In this document: piece by piece, positions 1-12,266 of the stretch
How positions within the stretch are numbered: position 1 is the stretch's first letter
Layout of the letters: each line of letters opens with the position of its first letter
Assembly (NCBI RefSeq): GCF_018361265.1
Contig: NZ_JAFLNH010000001.1
Coordinates: 434,001-498,000 of the forward strand
DNA from: Mycobacterium sp. SM1
Lineage (GTDB): Bacteria; Actinomycetota; Actinomycetes; Mycobacteriales; Mycobacteriaceae
Direction: 5' to 3'
DNA: 64,000 nucleotides
Program-made: the position numbers and the translations under genes
The notes under the pieces: generated by a model
Told to the model about the DNA's origin: nothing
Database searches by the model: none
What the model saw: only the letters and a program-made list of their open reading frames with translations

Positions 1-2397
1 GGCTTTGAACAGTGGATGCTCACCGGGAGTGTGCTCGGGCACCTTCGCCACCACCGGTTCGTCCGGACGGATCCTCCGTGATCGCCTGCCCCGTCGGCCG
101 CCGGACTCGGACTTGCGCCCGGTCGCCTGAGCCGAGTCGACGGGGTCCGTGTGGATGATGATCCCACGGCCACCACAGTTGGGGCACGGTGTGGAGAACG
201 CCTCGATCAGACCGGTCCCCAGCCGCTTGCGGGTCAGCTGCACCAGACCCAGGGACGTCACCTCGGACACCTGATGGCGGGTGCGGTCGCGTGCCAGCGC
301 CTCGGTCAGCCGGCGCAACACCAAGTCGCGGTTGGACTCCAACACCATGTCGATGAAGTCGATCACCACGATGCCGCCGATGTCACGCAGCCGCAGCTGA
401 CGCACGATCTCCTCCGCGGCCTCGAGATTGTTCTTGGTGACGGTCTGCTCGAGGTTGCCCCCCGAGCCGGTGAACTTGCCGGTGTTAACGTCGATCACCG
501 TCATGGCCTCGGTCCGGTCGATCACCAGCGTCCCGCCCGAGGGCAGCCACACCTTGCGGTCCATCGCCTTGGCCAGTTGCTCGTCGATGCGCAGCACCGC
601 GAACACGTCCGGTCCGGGCTGCCCATCCGGCCCGGTCGGTGGCTGGTATTTAGTCAGCTTCGAAACCAGCTCGGGGGCAACCGAATTCACATACTGGTTG
701 ATGGTGGTCCAGGCTTCCTCGCCGGAAACGATCAGCTCGGCAAAATCCTCGTTGAACAAGTCGCGAATGACCTTGGTCAGCACGTCGGGCTCTTCGTAGA
801 GCGCTATGGCGGCACCGGAGGCCTTCGCCTTGGCCTCGGCGGCCTGCGCCTGGATCTGGTGCCAGCGCTCCTGCAGGCGGGTGATGTCGGCGCGAATGTC
901 CTCCTCTTTAACGCCCTCTGACGCGGTGCGGATGATCACCCCGGCGTCCGGCGGCACGACCGCGCGCAGGATCTCCTTCAGGCGCTGACGTTCGGTGTCG
1001 GGCAGCTTGCGGCTGATCCCCGTCGACGACGCACCCGGCACATACACCAGATAGCGCCCGGCAAGCGAAATCTGCGTGGTCAGCCGCGCTCCCTTATGCC
1101 CGACAGGATCCTTGCTGACTTGCACCACGACGTAGTCGCCCGGTTTGAGGGCCTGTTCGATCTTGCGGTTGTCGCCGCCTAACCCGGCGGCTTCCCAGTT
1201 CACTTCGCCGGCGTAGAGCACACCGTTGCGGCCCTGGCCGATGTCGACGAACGCCGCCTCCATCGAGGGGAGCACGTTCTGCACGATTCCGAGGTAGATA
1301 TTGCCCACCAGGGAAGCAGAGGCAGCCGAGGTCACAAAGTGCTCGACGACGATGCCGTCCTCCAGCACCGCGATCTGGGTGTAGCGCTCGCCCTGGTGCG
1401 GCGGCTCGGTGCGGACCTTGTCACGCACCACCATCACCCGCTCGACCGCCTCGCGGCGAGCCAGGAATTCGGCTTCGCTTAACACCGGTGGCCGGCGCCG
1501 TCCGGCGTCCCGCCCGTCGCGGCGCCGCTGCCGCTTGGCCTCCAGCCGGGTCGAGCCGTTGATGCCCTGAATTTCGGTGCTCGTCGTGCCGTCTTCCGTG
1601 GCGTTGGGCTTATCGACGGTGCGCGGCACCCGTTCGTGCACCACCGTGTTGGGTGGATCGTCGGGCAGCGGGCCCGCAGGGGAGCTTCCGTCGTCGTCCC
1701 CGGAACTCACCTTACGGCGGCGGCGGCGGCGACGGCGGCGGCTGCCGGTCTCGGGCGCACCGTCTTCCTCGTCGGTGTCGGCCTCATCGAAGTCACCGGC
1801 CTCCTCGGATTCGGGCCAGTCACCACCGGCGATGTCCGGCGCCTCGTCATCGTCGTCGGTGCCAGCATCGGCCTCGTCACCCAGTTGACCCCGGTTTGCA
1901 GACCCACCCTGATCACCGCGCCCGCGTCCACGACCACGACGACCACGACGGCGCCGCCGCCCGGCCGTACGCTGCTCTTCCCAGGCGTCGGAGTCCTCGA
2001 CCCGGTCCGAGTCGTCAGCGTCGTCAGGCTCGTCTGACACGATGGGGCGCGGCGCGACGAACAGCGGCATGTAGTCGGCGCGCTCAACCGTGGTCTCAAC
2101 GACCGGCCGGGATTCGGCCGCACCGGCCGCACCGGGACCACCCGGGCCGGTACGATCGCCGGACTGGGGAGCCTCTGCGCCCGCGGCCAACAGATCGCGC
2201 ACCCGCACCGCATCGGCCCGGTCCACGCTGGAATGCGCGCTGCGGATCCGCCCATCGAGTTCGCGCAGCGCGACCAGCACCCGTTGGCTGGTTGTTCCCA
2301 GCGCGCGCGCCAACGAATGGACCCTTAAGCGGTCCGGCAAATCCTCCCGTTGTGTCAGCTCATTCGATAGGTCTGAAGATGAAACACTGTCTTCCAC
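1..2397 (-). CDS. rne: Ribonuclease E/G (partial, C-terminus beyond window)
   Basis: Endoribonuclease of the RNase E/G family, which initiates mRNA decay and rRNA processing. The GTG start at 2397 lies behind AGGAG (SD about 5-8 nt upstream) and 799 codons are visible; the M. tuberculosis protein is about 953 residues, so roughly 150 are missing at the window edge. Residues 1-260 are low complexity, with acidic and Arg-rich runs (eight consecutive Arg near residue 220), as in actinobacterial RNase E. An S1 domain follows (GNIYLGIVQNVLPSMEAAF near residue 365), then the catalytic region, and the Zn-link CPNCGG near residue 739. The last visible residues (EHTPGEHPLFKA) match the mycobacterial enzyme. 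ndk lies upstream on the same strand after a 310-bp gap. Confidence 0.95.
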   Translation of the reverse strand, partial: MEDSVSSSDLSNELTQREDLPDRLRVHSLARALGTTSQRVLVALRELDGRIRSAHSSVDRADAVRVRDLLAAGAEAPQSGDRTGPGGPGAAGAAESRPVVETTVERADYMPLFVAPRPIVSDEPDDADDSDRVEDSDAWEEQRTAGRRRRRGRRGRGRGRGDQGGSANRGQLGDEADAGTDDDDEAPDIAGGDWPESEEAGDFDEADTDEEDGAPETGSRRRRRRRRRKVSSGDDDGSSPAGPLPDDPPNTVVHERVPRTVDKPNATEDGTTSTEIQGINGSTRLEAKRQRRRDGRDAGRRRPPVLSEAEFLARREAVERVMVVRDKVRTEPPHQGERYTQIAVLEDGIVVEHFVTSAASASLVGNIYLGIVQNVLPSMEAAFVDIGQGRNGVLYAGEVNWEAAGLGGDNRKIEQALKPGDYVVVQVSKDPVGHKGARLTTQISLAGRYLVYVPGASSTGISRKLPDTERQRLKEILRAVVPPDAGVIIRTASEGVKEEDIRADITRLQERWHQIQAQAAEAKAKASGAAIALYEEPDVLTKVIRDLFNEDFAELIVSGEEAWTTINQYVNSVAPELVSKLTKYQPPTGPDGQPGPDVFAVLRIDEQLAKAMDRKVWLPSGGTLVIDRTEAMTVIDVNTGKFTGSGGNLEQTVTKNNLEAAEEIVRQLRLRDIGGIVVIDFIDMVLESNRDLVLRRLTEALARDRTRHQVSEVTSLGLVQLTRKRLGTGLIEAFSTPCPNCGGRGIIIHTDPVDSAQATGRKSESGGRRGRRSRRIRPDEPVVAKVPEHTPGEHPLFKA

Positions 2398-2707
2398 GTA
2401 AACTCCTCAAGCCCCCGGGCGCGTCGTGCCGACACGGCCACGCGAGGGCTTCGCTATGTGCCCGGGTCGCTTCTCCCGGGCCGGTGATGGTCTCGCCGCG
2501 AGCGGCCCGTTGGAGCCCACTCGCAACCGGGTCGAATGAATGGCCGGACAGTCCGCGCCGCATCGCCTATTGCGATCGTCGCGCTTGTCTAAGTCTTCAT
2601 TCGGATGTCAGACGCCGAACCGGCGACGTTCACCCATCACCAGTATCCCATACCGTTGCCCCCTCCGACCAAGTGCGCCACCGTGCGCGCCGTGTCGTCG
2701 CGGGATG
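2398..2707 (-). promoter_or_regulatory. Long leader/intergenic region upstream of rne
   Basis: This 310-bp stretch between the ndk stop and the rne start holds no convincing gene. Mycobacterial rne is known to have a long 5' untranslated region that influences its expression, so this spacing is compatible with a promoter plus leader. I see the rne ribosome-binding site next to the GTG but no unambiguous -10/-35 pair, so the call rests on spacing and family knowledge. Confidence 0.35.
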
Positions 2708-3220
2708 CTAAACCCGCTCATCGCGGCCTTGCCGGATTGCCCTCTCCTCCGGCCCTGCCCCGGGGCCGGGTGGCCGCTTTGCCGGATCCCGCTCGGCCCG
2801 CAGCGCGACCGGGCCGTCGGGAAACCATAGCGCGATTTCACGCTGGGCCGAATCAGCGGAATCGGAGCCATGCACCAGGTTGAATTGGATTTCCAGCCCG
2901 AGATCGCCCCGAATCGTGCCGGGCGCGGCCCCCGCCACCGGATCGGTGGCGCCGCAAAGTTGGCGAACGGCCGCCACCGCGCGCGGCCCCTCCACGACCG
3001 CCGCCACCACCGGCCCCGACGTGATGAACTCCAGCAAGGACGCGAAAAAGGGCTTGCCCTCGTGCTCGGCGTAATGCCGCCGCGCCAGCTCGTCGCCGAC
3101 TTGCTTGAGCTCCAACGCGGCGATGGTCAAACCTTTCCGCTCGATGCGGCTGATGATCTCGCCGATCAGACACCGCCGGACGGCATCGGGCTTGATCAAC
3201 AGCAAGGTCCGCTCCGTCAC
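2708..3220 (-). CDS. ndk: Nucleoside diphosphate kinase with C-terminal extension
   Basis: Transfers the gamma phosphate from ATP to NDPs through a phospho-histidine. The catalytic core is complete: it starts [13 protein letters not shown], contains KPFF and GPVVA, and has the active-site FNLVHGSDS near residue 115. Ndk in mycobacteria is about 136 residues and ends shortly after ALWFP. Here the frame runs on for about 34 more Pro/Arg/Gly-rich residues to the stop at 2708, so the protein is 170 residues. The GTG start has no obvious SD. It lies between the DUF4233 gene and rne on the same strand. Confidence 0.93.
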   Translation of the reverse strand: MTERTLLLIKPDAVRRCLIGEIISRIERKGLTIAALELKQVGDELARRHYAEHEGKPFFASLLEFITSGPVVAAVVEGPRAVAAVRQLCGATDPVAGAAPGTIRGDLGLEIQFNLVHGSDSADSAQREIALWFPDGPVALRAERDPAKRPPGPGAGPEERAIRQGRDERV

Positions 3221-3260
3221 GGCGCACAGCGTACCGAACCACTCGCCTGGCGCCGGCCGG

Positions 3261-3677
3261 TTAGTCCGGCGGCTGCCGGTCCGCGGGCAGCTCGCGCTGC
3301 CGCGAGCGAACTTCGGCTGCGAAATACGCGATCAGCGCCCACACGGCCGCGAACAGCACCCCGATGAAGCCCACGCCGGGGTAGATAACGAACCCGGCGA
3401 TCAGCGGCGCCTGCACCGCCAGATTAACCCAGATCGCCCAGCTGCGGCCCTGCAGCCCGACAAGGGCGACCAGCACCACGACCACCCCCAGCAGAAACCC
3501 CAGCGAACCAGCCGTCAGACCACCGCCGACCGCCCCGACCACCGGAAGCGCCAGCAGCACCACGACCGCCTCCAGCATCAGCGTGGCGACCAGCACCAGG
3601 CGGAAACTCCGCCACGGATCGGCGGGCCGGGGTGTCTGCTGCCCCTGGTGTTCGGGTCGGTCCGCCCGGTTGCTCAT
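3261..3677 (-). CDS. DUF4233 integral membrane protein
   Basis: A 138-residue protein with about four hydrophobic helices (for example [20 protein letters not shown] and the [20 protein letters not shown] region). It matches the DUF4233 family that sits next to folC in actinobacteria (Rv2446c as I recall). Its ATG overlaps the folC stop by 4 bp (ATGA, 3674-3677), so it is translationally coupled to folC. The family has no established function; co-transcription with folylpolyglutamate synthase is the only hint. Confidence 0.85.
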   Translation of the reverse strand: MSNRADRPEHQGQQTPRPADPWRSFRLVLVATLMLEAVVVLLALPVVGAVGGGLTAGSLGFLLGVVVVLVALVGLQGRSWAIWVNLAVQAPLIAGFVIYPGVGFIGVLFAAVWALIAYFAAEVRSRQRELPADRQPPD

Positions 3678-5095
3678 TGCGGATCGCGGCCAAACAGGGC
3701 GCGTGCGGCCCCGGCGGTGACCACCGACCCGGTAATGACGATGCCCGTTCCGGATAACGCGCCGGTCTCGCTGGCTGCGTCGTCGAGCAACGCGGTCGCC
3801 GTGTCGATGGCGTCACGGAGGTTCTCCGCGGCCAGCACGCGACTAGCCCCGAATCGCTCCCGCGCCGCCCGCGCCAACGACGCAACATCCAATGCCCGCG
3901 AAGACCCATTGTGGGTGGCCACAACCCGGTCGAGCACCGGTTCTAGCGCGGCGAGGATCCCAGCGGCGTCCTTGTCGGCAGGCACGCTGAGCACCCCGAC
4001 CAGAAACCGGAAATTGAAATCGCCGGCCAGGGCCCGCGCCAGCGCACCCGCACCCGCCGGGTTGTGCGCGGCATCGACGAACACCGTCGGCTCGCTGCGC
4101 ACCCGCTCCAGCCGGCCTGGGCTGGTGGCCGCGGCGAATCCGGCCCGAACGGCCGTGGCATCGAGTTGCCGCCCCGGCCCGGCACCGAGAAACGCCTCGA
4201 CCGCCGCCAGCGCCACCGCTGCGTTGTGCGCCTGGTGTTCGCCGTGCAGCGGCAGGTAAACATCGGAATACACCCCGCCAAGCCCCCGCAGTGTCAGCAT
4301 CTGGCCCCCGACGGCAACTCGCCGGTCGAGCACCGCGAACTCAGCGTCCTCCCGAACGACCGTGGCTTCGGCACGCGCGGATCGCGCCAGCAAAGCCGCC
4401 ATCGCCGCGGGCACCTGCCGGGCGATGACCACGACGGTGTCCGCCTCGTCGGTTTCGGAGATGATGCCGGCTTTCTCACCGGCTATCCCCGCGACGTCGG
4501 ACCCGAGGTAGTCGACGTGATCGACGCTGATCGGGGTGATGACCGCGACCGGGGCGTCGATGACGTTGGTGGCGTCCCAGCGCCCGCCCAGGCCCACCTC
4601 GACCACAGCGACATCGATCGGCGCATCGGCGAAAGCGGCAAAGGCCATCGCGGTGATGACCTCGAACTTGCTCATCGCGGGGCCGCCGGCGGTCCGCGAC
4701 TGCTCGTCCACCAGCTGCACGTAGGGCTCGATCTCGCGGTACGTCGCCACATACCGCGCCGGGCTGATGGGGGTGCCGTCGATCGCGATGCGCTCGACCA
4801 CCGATTGCAGGTGCGGGCTGGTGATGCGCCCGGCGCGCATGCGCAGCGCCGTCAGCAACGCGTCGACCATCCGCGCCACCGAGGTTTTGCCGTTGGTGCC
4901 CGCGATGTGGATCGCCGGATAAGCCCGTTGCGGTGAGCCGAGGAGGTCCATCAGCGCGTGCATGCGGGTCAGGCTGGGCTCGATCCGGGTTTCCGGCCAC
5001 CGCTGGTCCAGCAGGTGCTCGACCTGAAAAAGCGCCGCCATCTCATCGGGCGTGGGAGCGGTGCCGGTGTCTGGCGGCCCCGACTTAGAGGTCAT
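3674..5095 (-). CDS. folC: Folylpolyglutamate synthase / dihydrofolate synthase
   Basis: A 473-residue Mur-ligase-family enzyme that adds glutamate to dihydropteroate and to folates with ATP hydrolysis. The P-loop [16 protein letters not shown] lies near residue 67, followed by ITSPHL and the Mur-type [12 protein letters not shown] motif. Late in the protein, [19 protein letters not shown] is the typical C-terminal-domain signature. Length is close to the M. tuberculosis enzyme (about 487). The ATG overlaps the valS stop by 4 bp (5092-5095) and the downstream DUF4233 start overlaps its stop, giving a valS-folC-DUF4233 operon. Confidence 0.95.
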   Translation of the reverse strand: MTSKSGPPDTGTAPTPDEMAALFQVEHLLDQRWPETRIEPSLTRMHALMDLLGSPQRAYPAIHIAGTNGKTSVARMVDALLTALRMRAGRITSPHLQSVVERIAIDGTPISPARYVATYREIEPYVQLVDEQSRTAGGPAMSKFEVITAMAFAAFADAPIDVAVVEVGLGGRWDATNVIDAPVAVITPISVDHVDYLGSDVAGIAGEKAGIISETDEADTVVVIARQVPAAMAALLARSARAEATVVREDAEFAVLDRRVAVGGQMLTLRGLGGVYSDVYLPLHGEHQAHNAAVALAAVEAFLGAGPGRQLDATAVRAGFAAATSPGRLERVRSEPTVFVDAAHNPAGAGALARALAGDFNFRFLVGVLSVPADKDAAGILAALEPVLDRVVATHNGSSRALDVASLARAARERFGASRVLAAENLRDAIDTATALLDDAASETGALSGTGIVITGSVVTAGAARALFGRDPQ

Positions 5096-7743
5096 CGCAA
5101 CCTGGCCAACCTCGCCGCTATCCGCTCGGCTTCTTCCCGGGCCAGCCGCTGGCGGTCACGGATGTTTTCAACCACCGCTGTCGGTGCCTTGGCGAGAAAG
5201 TCTGCGTTAGCCAATTTCGCTGTAGTGGAAGCCAGTTCCTTTTGCGCACTGGCCAGATCCTTCTCAAGGCGGCGGCGTTCGGCGGCAACGTCGATGGTGC
5301 CGGAGGTGTCGAGTTCCACCACGACGGTGCCGCCACGCAACCGAACTTCCACCGACGCCGACGCGCTGAACTCCGAATTCGGCGCGGCAAGCCACGCCAG
5401 TGCAGTCACAGCTGCCACTTGTGTGCTGAGACCAGCGTTGTCCACACCGGCCAACCGGGCCGGCACCTTCTGCCGATCGGCCAGCCCCTGGTCGCTGCGA
5501 AATCGGCGCACCTCGGTGACCAGCTTTCGCATATCGATGATCCGTTGCGCGGACAGCGGATCCATGCTGATACCTGACGCTTCGGGCCATCGGGCGATCA
5601 CCACCGACTCGCCCCCGGTGAGCGCCCGCCACAACGTCTCGGTGACGAACGGGATCACCGGGTGCAACAGCCGCAGCAGCGTATCGAGCACCGCGGCCAA
5701 CACGGTGGCGGTGTGAGCCCCGCCGCCGGCCAGCTGCACCTTCGCCAATTCCACATACCAGTCACAAAATTCGTCCCACGTGAAATGGTAGAGCGCCTCG
5801 CAGGCTCGGCTGAACTCGTAGCTATCGAAGGCCGCGTCGACTTCGGCGCGAACCTCTTCCAGGCGTCCCAAGATCCACCGGTCAGCGTCGGTCAGCTCGG
5901 CGAGGCTGGGCAACGGCGCCGGCCGAGCGCCGTTGAGGAGCGCAAACCGGGTGGCATTGAACAGCTTGGTGACGAAATTACGCGACGCCCGAACGTGGTC
6001 CTCTGCGACGGTCAAATCACCGCCCGGGCTGGCGCCTCGGGCGAGCGCGAATCTCAGCGCATCCGCGCCGAACAGCTCCAGCCAGTCCAGCGGGTCGACA
6101 ACGTTACCCTTGGACTTGCTCATTTTGCGGCCGAATTCGTCACGGATCAACCCGTGCAGAAACACATCGGTGAACGGCACCTGCGGTTTCCGGCGACCGT
6201 CCAGGGTGATGGCGGGGTCGTCCGCGACGAAACTCCCGAACATCATCATCCGGGCCACCCAGAAGAACAAGATATCGTATCCGGTGACCAAAACACTTGT
6301 CGGATAAAACTTCTCCAGCTCTGGAGTGTGTGCGGGCCAGCCCATGGTCGAGAATGGCCATAGCGCGGAGGAAAACCACGTGTCCAGTACGTCGGGGTCT
6401 TGCTCCCATCCTTCGGGCGGGGTTTCGTCCGGACCCAGGCACACCTGTTCGCCATTGGGCCCGTACCAGATCGGGATGCGGTGACCCCACCAGAGCTGGC
6501 GGGAAATGCACCAGTCATGCATGTTGTCGACCCAGGAGTACCAGCGCTGCTCCAGGCTGGCGGGGTGAATCACGGTGTGCCCGTTACGCACGGCATCGCC
6601 GGCAGCTTTCGCCAGCGACTCGACCTTGACCCACCACTGCATCGACAGTCTCGGTTCGATGACCTCGCCACTGCGCTCGGAATGTCCAACGCTGTGCAGG
6701 TAGGGCCGTTTCTCCTCGACGATGCGGCCCTGCGCGGCCAGCGCCTCACGCACCGCAACGCGGGCTTCGAAGCGGTCCAAGCCATCGAATTGTGTTCCGG
6801 TTCCCGTGATCCTGCCTTTCGTGTCCATGATCGATAGCATCGGCAGCCGGTGTCGCAGCCCGATCTCAAAGTCGTTGGGGTCGTGCGCGGGCGTTACTTT
6901 AACCGCGCCCGTGCCAAATTCCGGATCGACGTGCTCGTCGGCGACGATGGGCAGCTGCCGGTCGACAAAAGGGTGCGGCAAGCTGGTACCGACCAGATGA
7001 CGGTAACGCTCGTCATCGGGGTGCACCGCGATCGCAGTGTCACCGAGCATCGTCTCCACCCGGGTGGTGGCGACCACGATGTGGGGCTCGGAGTCGTCGA
7101 GCGAGCCATACCGAAACGACACCAACTCGCCCTCGACCTCGTCGTAGGTGACCTCGAGATCCGAGACCGCCGTCTCCAGCACCGGCGACCAGTTCACCAG
7201 CCGCTCGGCCCGGTAGATCAGACCGGCGTCGTAGAGCCTTTTGAACATCGTGCGCACCGCACGCGAAAATCCCTCGTCCAGGGTGAACCGATCGCGGCTC
7301 CAGTCCACGCCGTCACCGAGCCGGCGCATCTGGGCGCCGATGACACCGCCGGAGTCCCGCTTCCATCGCCATACCATCTCGACGAACCGCTCGCGCCCGA
7401 GGTCCTGCTTGGTCTTGCCCTCGGCGGCGAGCTGGTTTTCTACCACACTCTGGGTGGCGATCCCCGCGTGATCCGTTCCCGGTAGCCACAGCACCTCATA
7501 GCCCTGCATGCGCTTGCGCCGGGTCAGGGCATCCATCAGGGTGTGCTCCAACGCATGGCCCATGTGCAGGCTGCCGGTCACGTTGGGCGGCGGCAGGACG
7601 ATGGAATACGCGGGTTTGGTGCTTGCCGGGTCCGCGGTGAAGTAGCCGGCCGCCAGCCAGCCCTGATAGATCGTGCTCTCGACCGCACCAGGATCCCACG
7701 ATTTGGGCAGCATCTCGGCGGTACTCCTCGGGCCGGCGGTCAC
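5092..7743 (-). CDS. valS: Valyl-tRNA synthetase
   Basis: Class I aminoacyl-tRNA synthetase of 883 residues that charges tRNA-Val and edits threonine. The HIGH-type motif is in [17 protein letters not shown] near residue 55 and the KMSKS loop is [14 protein letters not shown] near residue 535. The CP1 editing domain lies between them ([19 protein letters not shown]). A C-terminal tRNA-binding coiled coil ([20 protein letters not shown] onward) closes the protein, as in bacterial ValRS. The GTG start is at 7743. It is the first gene of the valS-folC-DUF4233 operon. Confidence 0.97.
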   Translation of the reverse strand: MTAGPRSTAEMLPKSWDPGAVESTIYQGWLAAGYFTADPASTKPAYSIVLPPPNVTGSLHMGHALEHTLMDALTRRKRMQGYEVLWLPGTDHAGIATQSVVENQLAAEGKTKQDLGRERFVEMVWRWKRDSGGVIGAQMRRLGDGVDWSRDRFTLDEGFSRAVRTMFKRLYDAGLIYRAERLVNWSPVLETAVSDLEVTYDEVEGELVSFRYGSLDDSEPHIVVATTRVETMLGDTAIAVHPDDERYRHLVGTSLPHPFVDRQLPIVADEHVDPEFGTGAVKVTPAHDPNDFEIGLRHRLPMLSIMDTKGRITGTGTQFDGLDRFEARVAVREALAAQGRIVEEKRPYLHSVGHSERSGEVIEPRLSMQWWVKVESLAKAAGDAVRNGHTVIHPASLEQRWYSWVDNMHDWCISRQLWWGHRIPIWYGPNGEQVCLGPDETPPEGWEQDPDVLDTWFSSALWPFSTMGWPAHTPELEKFYPTSVLVTGYDILFFWVARMMMFGSFVADDPAITLDGRRKPQVPFTDVFLHGLIRDEFGRKMSKSKGNVVDPLDWLELFGADALRFALARGASPGGDLTVAEDHVRASRNFVTKLFNATRFALLNGARPAPLPSLAELTDADRWILGRLEEVRAEVDAAFDSYEFSRACEALYHFTWDEFCDWYVELAKVQLAGGGAHTATVLAAVLDTLLRLLHPVIPFVTETLWRALTGGESVVIARWPEASGISMDPLSAQRIIDMRKLVTEVRRFRSDQGLADRQKVPARLAGVDNAGLSTQVAAVTALAWLAAPNSEFSASASVEVRLRGGTVVVELDTSGTIDVAAERRRLEKDLASAQKELASTTAKLANADFLAKAPTAVVENIRDRQRLAREEAERIAARLARLR

Positions 7744-7832
7744 CGCTCGATTCTAAAAAGCGCGCTCAGCAGCCGCGAATCCGCCCAAATTCGCCGGTGA
7801 TCCGGATGATCTCACGCCCGCCCGTGCCGGCC

Positions 7833-8447
7833 TTACTTATTGCCCTTATTGCCCTTATTGCCCTTATTGCCGCCAAGTAGCCCGCCGAGGATGTCCCCCA
7901 GCGCGCCGCCTGCCTTGCCGCCCAGCGCGTCGCCCAAGATGCTGCCCAGCGATTTGCTGCGGCCACCGGAGGCCCCGCCGAGGATGCTGCCCAGCACGTC
8001 GTTGAGCGCACCGCCGGCCGCCTGCTCTTGCGCGGGCGCCGTTTTCTGGCTCATCTGCTTCCCGATGTAGGCCAGCACGATCGGCGCCAAGATCGGCAGC
8101 AGCTTCTGAAACAGGTCGCTATTGCCACCAGCGGCGCCCGAGAGCGCCGCGGCGACCTGCCCGGTGTCGTTTCCGCCGAAGATCGTCGCGATGGCCTGCT
8201 GGCCGTCGGCCTGGTCGACCCGATCGATGCTGACGCCGCTGTCCAGCAGCCCTCTGGCCGCGTGACTGCTGGCCGCCGATTCGATCGCCGACGCGTGATC
8301 GGGATCCTGGGCGTTGTGGTGCAGGCCCCCGACCAGCGCGGGCAAAAGCGTGTGAATTGCGCCGCCTACGTCGCTTTCGTCGGCGCCGAGCCGGCGTGCG
8401 ATGTCCCCCACGGGGATCTGGGCGAAAAGGTCATCCAGGCCGGCCAT
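7833..8447 (-). CDS. DUF937 protein with GNK-repeat tail
   Basis: A 204-residue protein of the DUF937 family (starts AGLDDLFAQIPVGDIARRLG; HTLLPALVGGLHHNAQDP and KLLPILAPIVLAYIGKQM are typical). The C-terminal third is Gly-rich (SILGGASGGRSKSLGSILGD, DILGGLLGGNKGNK) and ends in four GNK units encoded by a 9-bp tandem repeat. ATG at 8447 follows AAGGTGG. Function of the family is unknown. It lies alone between valS and the enoyl reductase-like gene; I do not recall a counterpart at this position in M. tuberculosis. Confidence 0.8.
   Translation of the reverse strand: MAGLDDLFAQIPVGDIARRLGADESDVGGAIHTLLPALVGGLHHNAQDPDHASAIESAASSHAARGLLDSGVSIDRVDQADGQQAIATIFGGNDTGQVAAALSGAAGGNSDLFQKLLPILAPIVLAYIGKQMSQKTAPAQEQAAGGALNDVLGSILGGASGGRSKSLGSILGDALGGKAGGALGDILGGLLGGNKGNKGNKGNK
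7836..7871. repeat. 9-bp x 4 tandem repeat in the DUF937 gene
   Basis: Four perfect copies of CTTATTGCC (plus strand) encode the terminal GNK-GNK-GNK-GNK of the DUF937 protein just before its TAA stop. The unit is a multiple of three, so copy-number changes would keep the frame. Confidence 0.95.
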
Positions 8448-8577
8448 TGTCGATCCACCTTCGTCGCTGAGATATCCGGATGTCGTGTTAACACATCGAC
8501 GACGCTAGTCCAACCGGCCACTCTTGACAGTGGTTCGAGCGGATAACGCCGGATAACGCGCTCGCGGCCGGAATCCC

Positions 8578-9831
8578 TTAAAGTCGGCCAATCTCCAGCG
8601 ACACCCCCGCAGCCGGCAGGCGCGCCAGCAGTGCGTCGCCCATCGCGGACGCGGGCGTCAGGACACCACGCAGGTCCGAGAGCTGGTCGCGGTCCATGGC
8701 GAGCGCCAGGCCGCTCTCCCCCAGCAGCGCCGATGTCGCCTGATAGCCCGGGTCGCCTCGCTGAGCGATCTTCGCCGTATACCGGGCTCCGCTGGTCGTG
8801 GTGGTGTAGGTCTCCGCCTGGTAGTACCCGCGCTCCCGGGTGGCCGCGCTCGGGCCGGTGCCTGGTTTGGGCACGATACGCTCGATGAGCCGGCGCGGCA
8901 GCGGCCTGAAATACCGGCTGCCCAACCCGAACAACGCGCTGGTTCCGCCGGTCATGATGGCCGACGCCACCGGGGCGAGGACAAGCCCCGATCCCATGCT
9001 CATGTGCTCGGCGTAGCGAAACCGCCTTCCGTAAGCCCAGCCCAGCAATGCATTGCTGCGCCGCACAATTCGAGTGTTGTATGGCGCCATCAAAAACCCG
9101 GCCGTCCAGATGCCGCTCAGCTCCGGCGCTATCTCGCCACCACGACGCCACGGTAAATCCGGCTGCGGGCCCAGGTCGGGTTCTGCGCTGCGATCGGGAC
9201 TTAACGTATAGGGGTCGGCGAGCAGGCGCCGGGCGCGCGGATCACTCGACGCGGTCTGCAGCACGTCGAGCATCGACGCGATCGTGCCACCGGACAACCC
9301 GCCGGAAAAGCGGCGCAGCACGAAATCGGTGTTGACCAGCTCGCCGGCGCCCTCGTCGCTTATCGTGCGATACAGCGCGTAGACACTCAGATCTGAAGGA
9401 ATGGAATCGAATCCACAGGCATGCACGATGCGGGCACCGCTGTCGGCGGCCTGCTTGTGGTAGGAGTCGATGCTGGTGCGCACGAACATCGCCTCGCCGG
9501 TCAGGTCGGCGTAATCGGTTCCTGCCGCGGCACACGCGGCCACCAGCGGCAACCCGTAACGGGTGTAGGGCCCGACCGTGGTGACCACCACTTGTGCCTG
9601 GCTGGCCATCGCCCTCAAGGTCGACGGCTGCGCGGCGTCGGCCACCAAAATCGGCCACCCGCGCGCCGATTCATGCAGGGTTTTGCGCACCGCCTGCAAG
9701 CGCTCGATCGACCGGCCGGCCAACGCGATGCGCGCACTCCCGCCAGCACGGGCCAGATACTCCGCGGTCAGCTTACCGACGAAACCGCTCGCCCCGTATA
9801 AGACGATGTCGAAATCCCGTGACCCGGTCAC
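8578..9831 (-). CDS. Trans-acting enoyl reductase-like (saccharopine dehydrogenase family) protein
   Basis: A 417-residue protein of the saccharopine-dehydrogenase-like group that includes the mycobacterial trans-acting enoyl reductases; the M. tuberculosis homologue at this locus is Rv2449c. The N-terminal Rossmann motif is FDIVLYGASGFVGKLTAEYL, followed by VVTTVGPYTRYGLPLVAACA, GTDYADLTGE and ACGFDSIPSDLSV, all typical of this family. The open frame extends 40 codons further upstream, but the GTG at 9831 (VTGSRDFDIVL) lies behind GGGGGTAG and gives the family length (419 in M. tuberculosis). Its own substrate is not known. Confidence 0.88.
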   Translation of the reverse strand: MTGSRDFDIVLYGASGFVGKLTAEYLARAGGSARIALAGRSIERLQAVRKTLHESARGWPILVADAAQPSTLRAMASQAQVVVTTVGPYTRYGLPLVAACAAAGTDYADLTGEAMFVRTSIDSYHKQAADSGARIVHACGFDSIPSDLSVYALYRTISDEGAGELVNTDFVLRRFSGGLSGGTIASMLDVLQTASSDPRARRLLADPYTLSPDRSAEPDLGPQPDLPWRRGGEIAPELSGIWTAGFLMAPYNTRIVRRSNALLGWAYGRRFRYAEHMSMGSGLVLAPVASAIMTGGTSALFGLGSRYFRPLPRRLIERIVPKPGTGPSAATRERGYYQAETYTTTTSGARYTAKIAQRGDPGYQATSALLGESGLALAMDRDQLSDLRGVLTPASAMGDALLARLPAAGVSLEIGRL

Positions 9832-10038
9832 GGCCAAGAAGCTACCCCCAGCGATTCCGCCCGGTCCGCGCGCCCTCCGAGCATTTCTTCGGCGCGCACC
9901 GCAAGCACCGAGGCCCGGGTCGCCGAGCGGGGCCTCGCGCGTGTCGCCCACGGCCGCCGCGGTGGCGGCACCGGAGTGCCCGGAGTGATCCGGCGCCCGC
10001 CAGGCACTACCGGCACCGCACGCTCGTTTTCCGGGCGC

Positions 10039-11590
<1,552 letters not shown>

Positions 11591-12265
11591 TTAACGCTGA
11601 GATAGTGATATGTCTCCGGGAGCAGAGTCCGCTCCGGCCCGCTCGAGCCCCACGACCGGCAGCAGCGCATGAAAGTCAGCGGGCGAGTTGATATTCGCCA
11701 GCGGCCGCGAATCCGATATCACAATTCGCTGGGCGTCGACCGAGTCGACCAACGCGCGCATCGCCCGTTCCCCGTGTGCCACCAGCGCGTCGACCCGCGG
11801 CGCCAACTCGGTCCGATACACCGCGGCCAGATAGTGGTCATGGCCGTCCCACGGCAACACCACGTCGGCGCCTAGCCGGGCTGCCCGGCGAAAGAGATCA
11901 TCGATCAGGCCGCCCGTTAGCAACGGCATGTCGACGGCGCACACAAACGCCCACCGGGCACCGGCCGCCGCGGCCGCCCGCAAGCCACGACCAGTTGCCA
12001 GCAATGGACCCTGACCGCGTAGCTCGTCACGCACGATGCGCGCTTGCACTGGTGGTATCGGCTGCCCGGGAGCGGCCATCACGAAGACCGGATGGCAGCG
12101 CCGCGCCAACACACCCACCACGTGCTCCACCATCGTGATGCCGCTGCGGCCTGCGATCTCCTCGGGAACCGGCATCGTGGCCTTGTCGCGCCCCATGCGT
12201 CGCGATGCGCCCCCCGCCAGCACGACCCCGGCCAGAGCGGCCGGTTCGGCTGCCGGCAAATCCAC
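11591..12265 (-). CDS. mobA: Molybdenum cofactor guanylyltransferase
   Basis: Transfers GMP from GTP to molybdopterin to form the guanine-dinucleotide cofactor. The nucleotide-binding signature [20 protein letters not shown] is near residue 15, followed by the metal-binding [19 protein letters not shown] and [20 protein letters not shown]. The open frame begins further upstream, inside korB; the GTG at 12265, one base past the korB stop, gives 224 residues, close to the M. tuberculosis protein (201). The extra C-terminal residues ([14 protein letters not shown]) are not conserved as far as I recall. Probably the last gene of the korA-korB-mobA unit. Confidence 0.9.
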   Translation of the reverse strand: MDLPAAEPAALAGVVLAGGASRRMGRDKATMPVPEEIAGRSGITMVEHVVGVLARRCHPVFVMAAPGQPIPPVQARIVRDELRGQGPLLATGRGLRAAAAAGARWAFVCAVDMPLLTGGLIDDLFRRAARLGADVVLPWDGHDHYLAAVYRTELAPRVDALVAHGERAMRALVDSVDAQRIVISDSRPLANINSPADFHALLPVVGLERAGADSAPGDISLSQR

Positions 12266-12266
12266 G

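Noticed and set aside
1653..2711. Long plus-strand frame of 352 codons opposite rne
   Set aside because: Arg/Pro/His-rich shadow of the GC-rich N-terminal part of rne on the minus strand; no ribosome-binding site or family.
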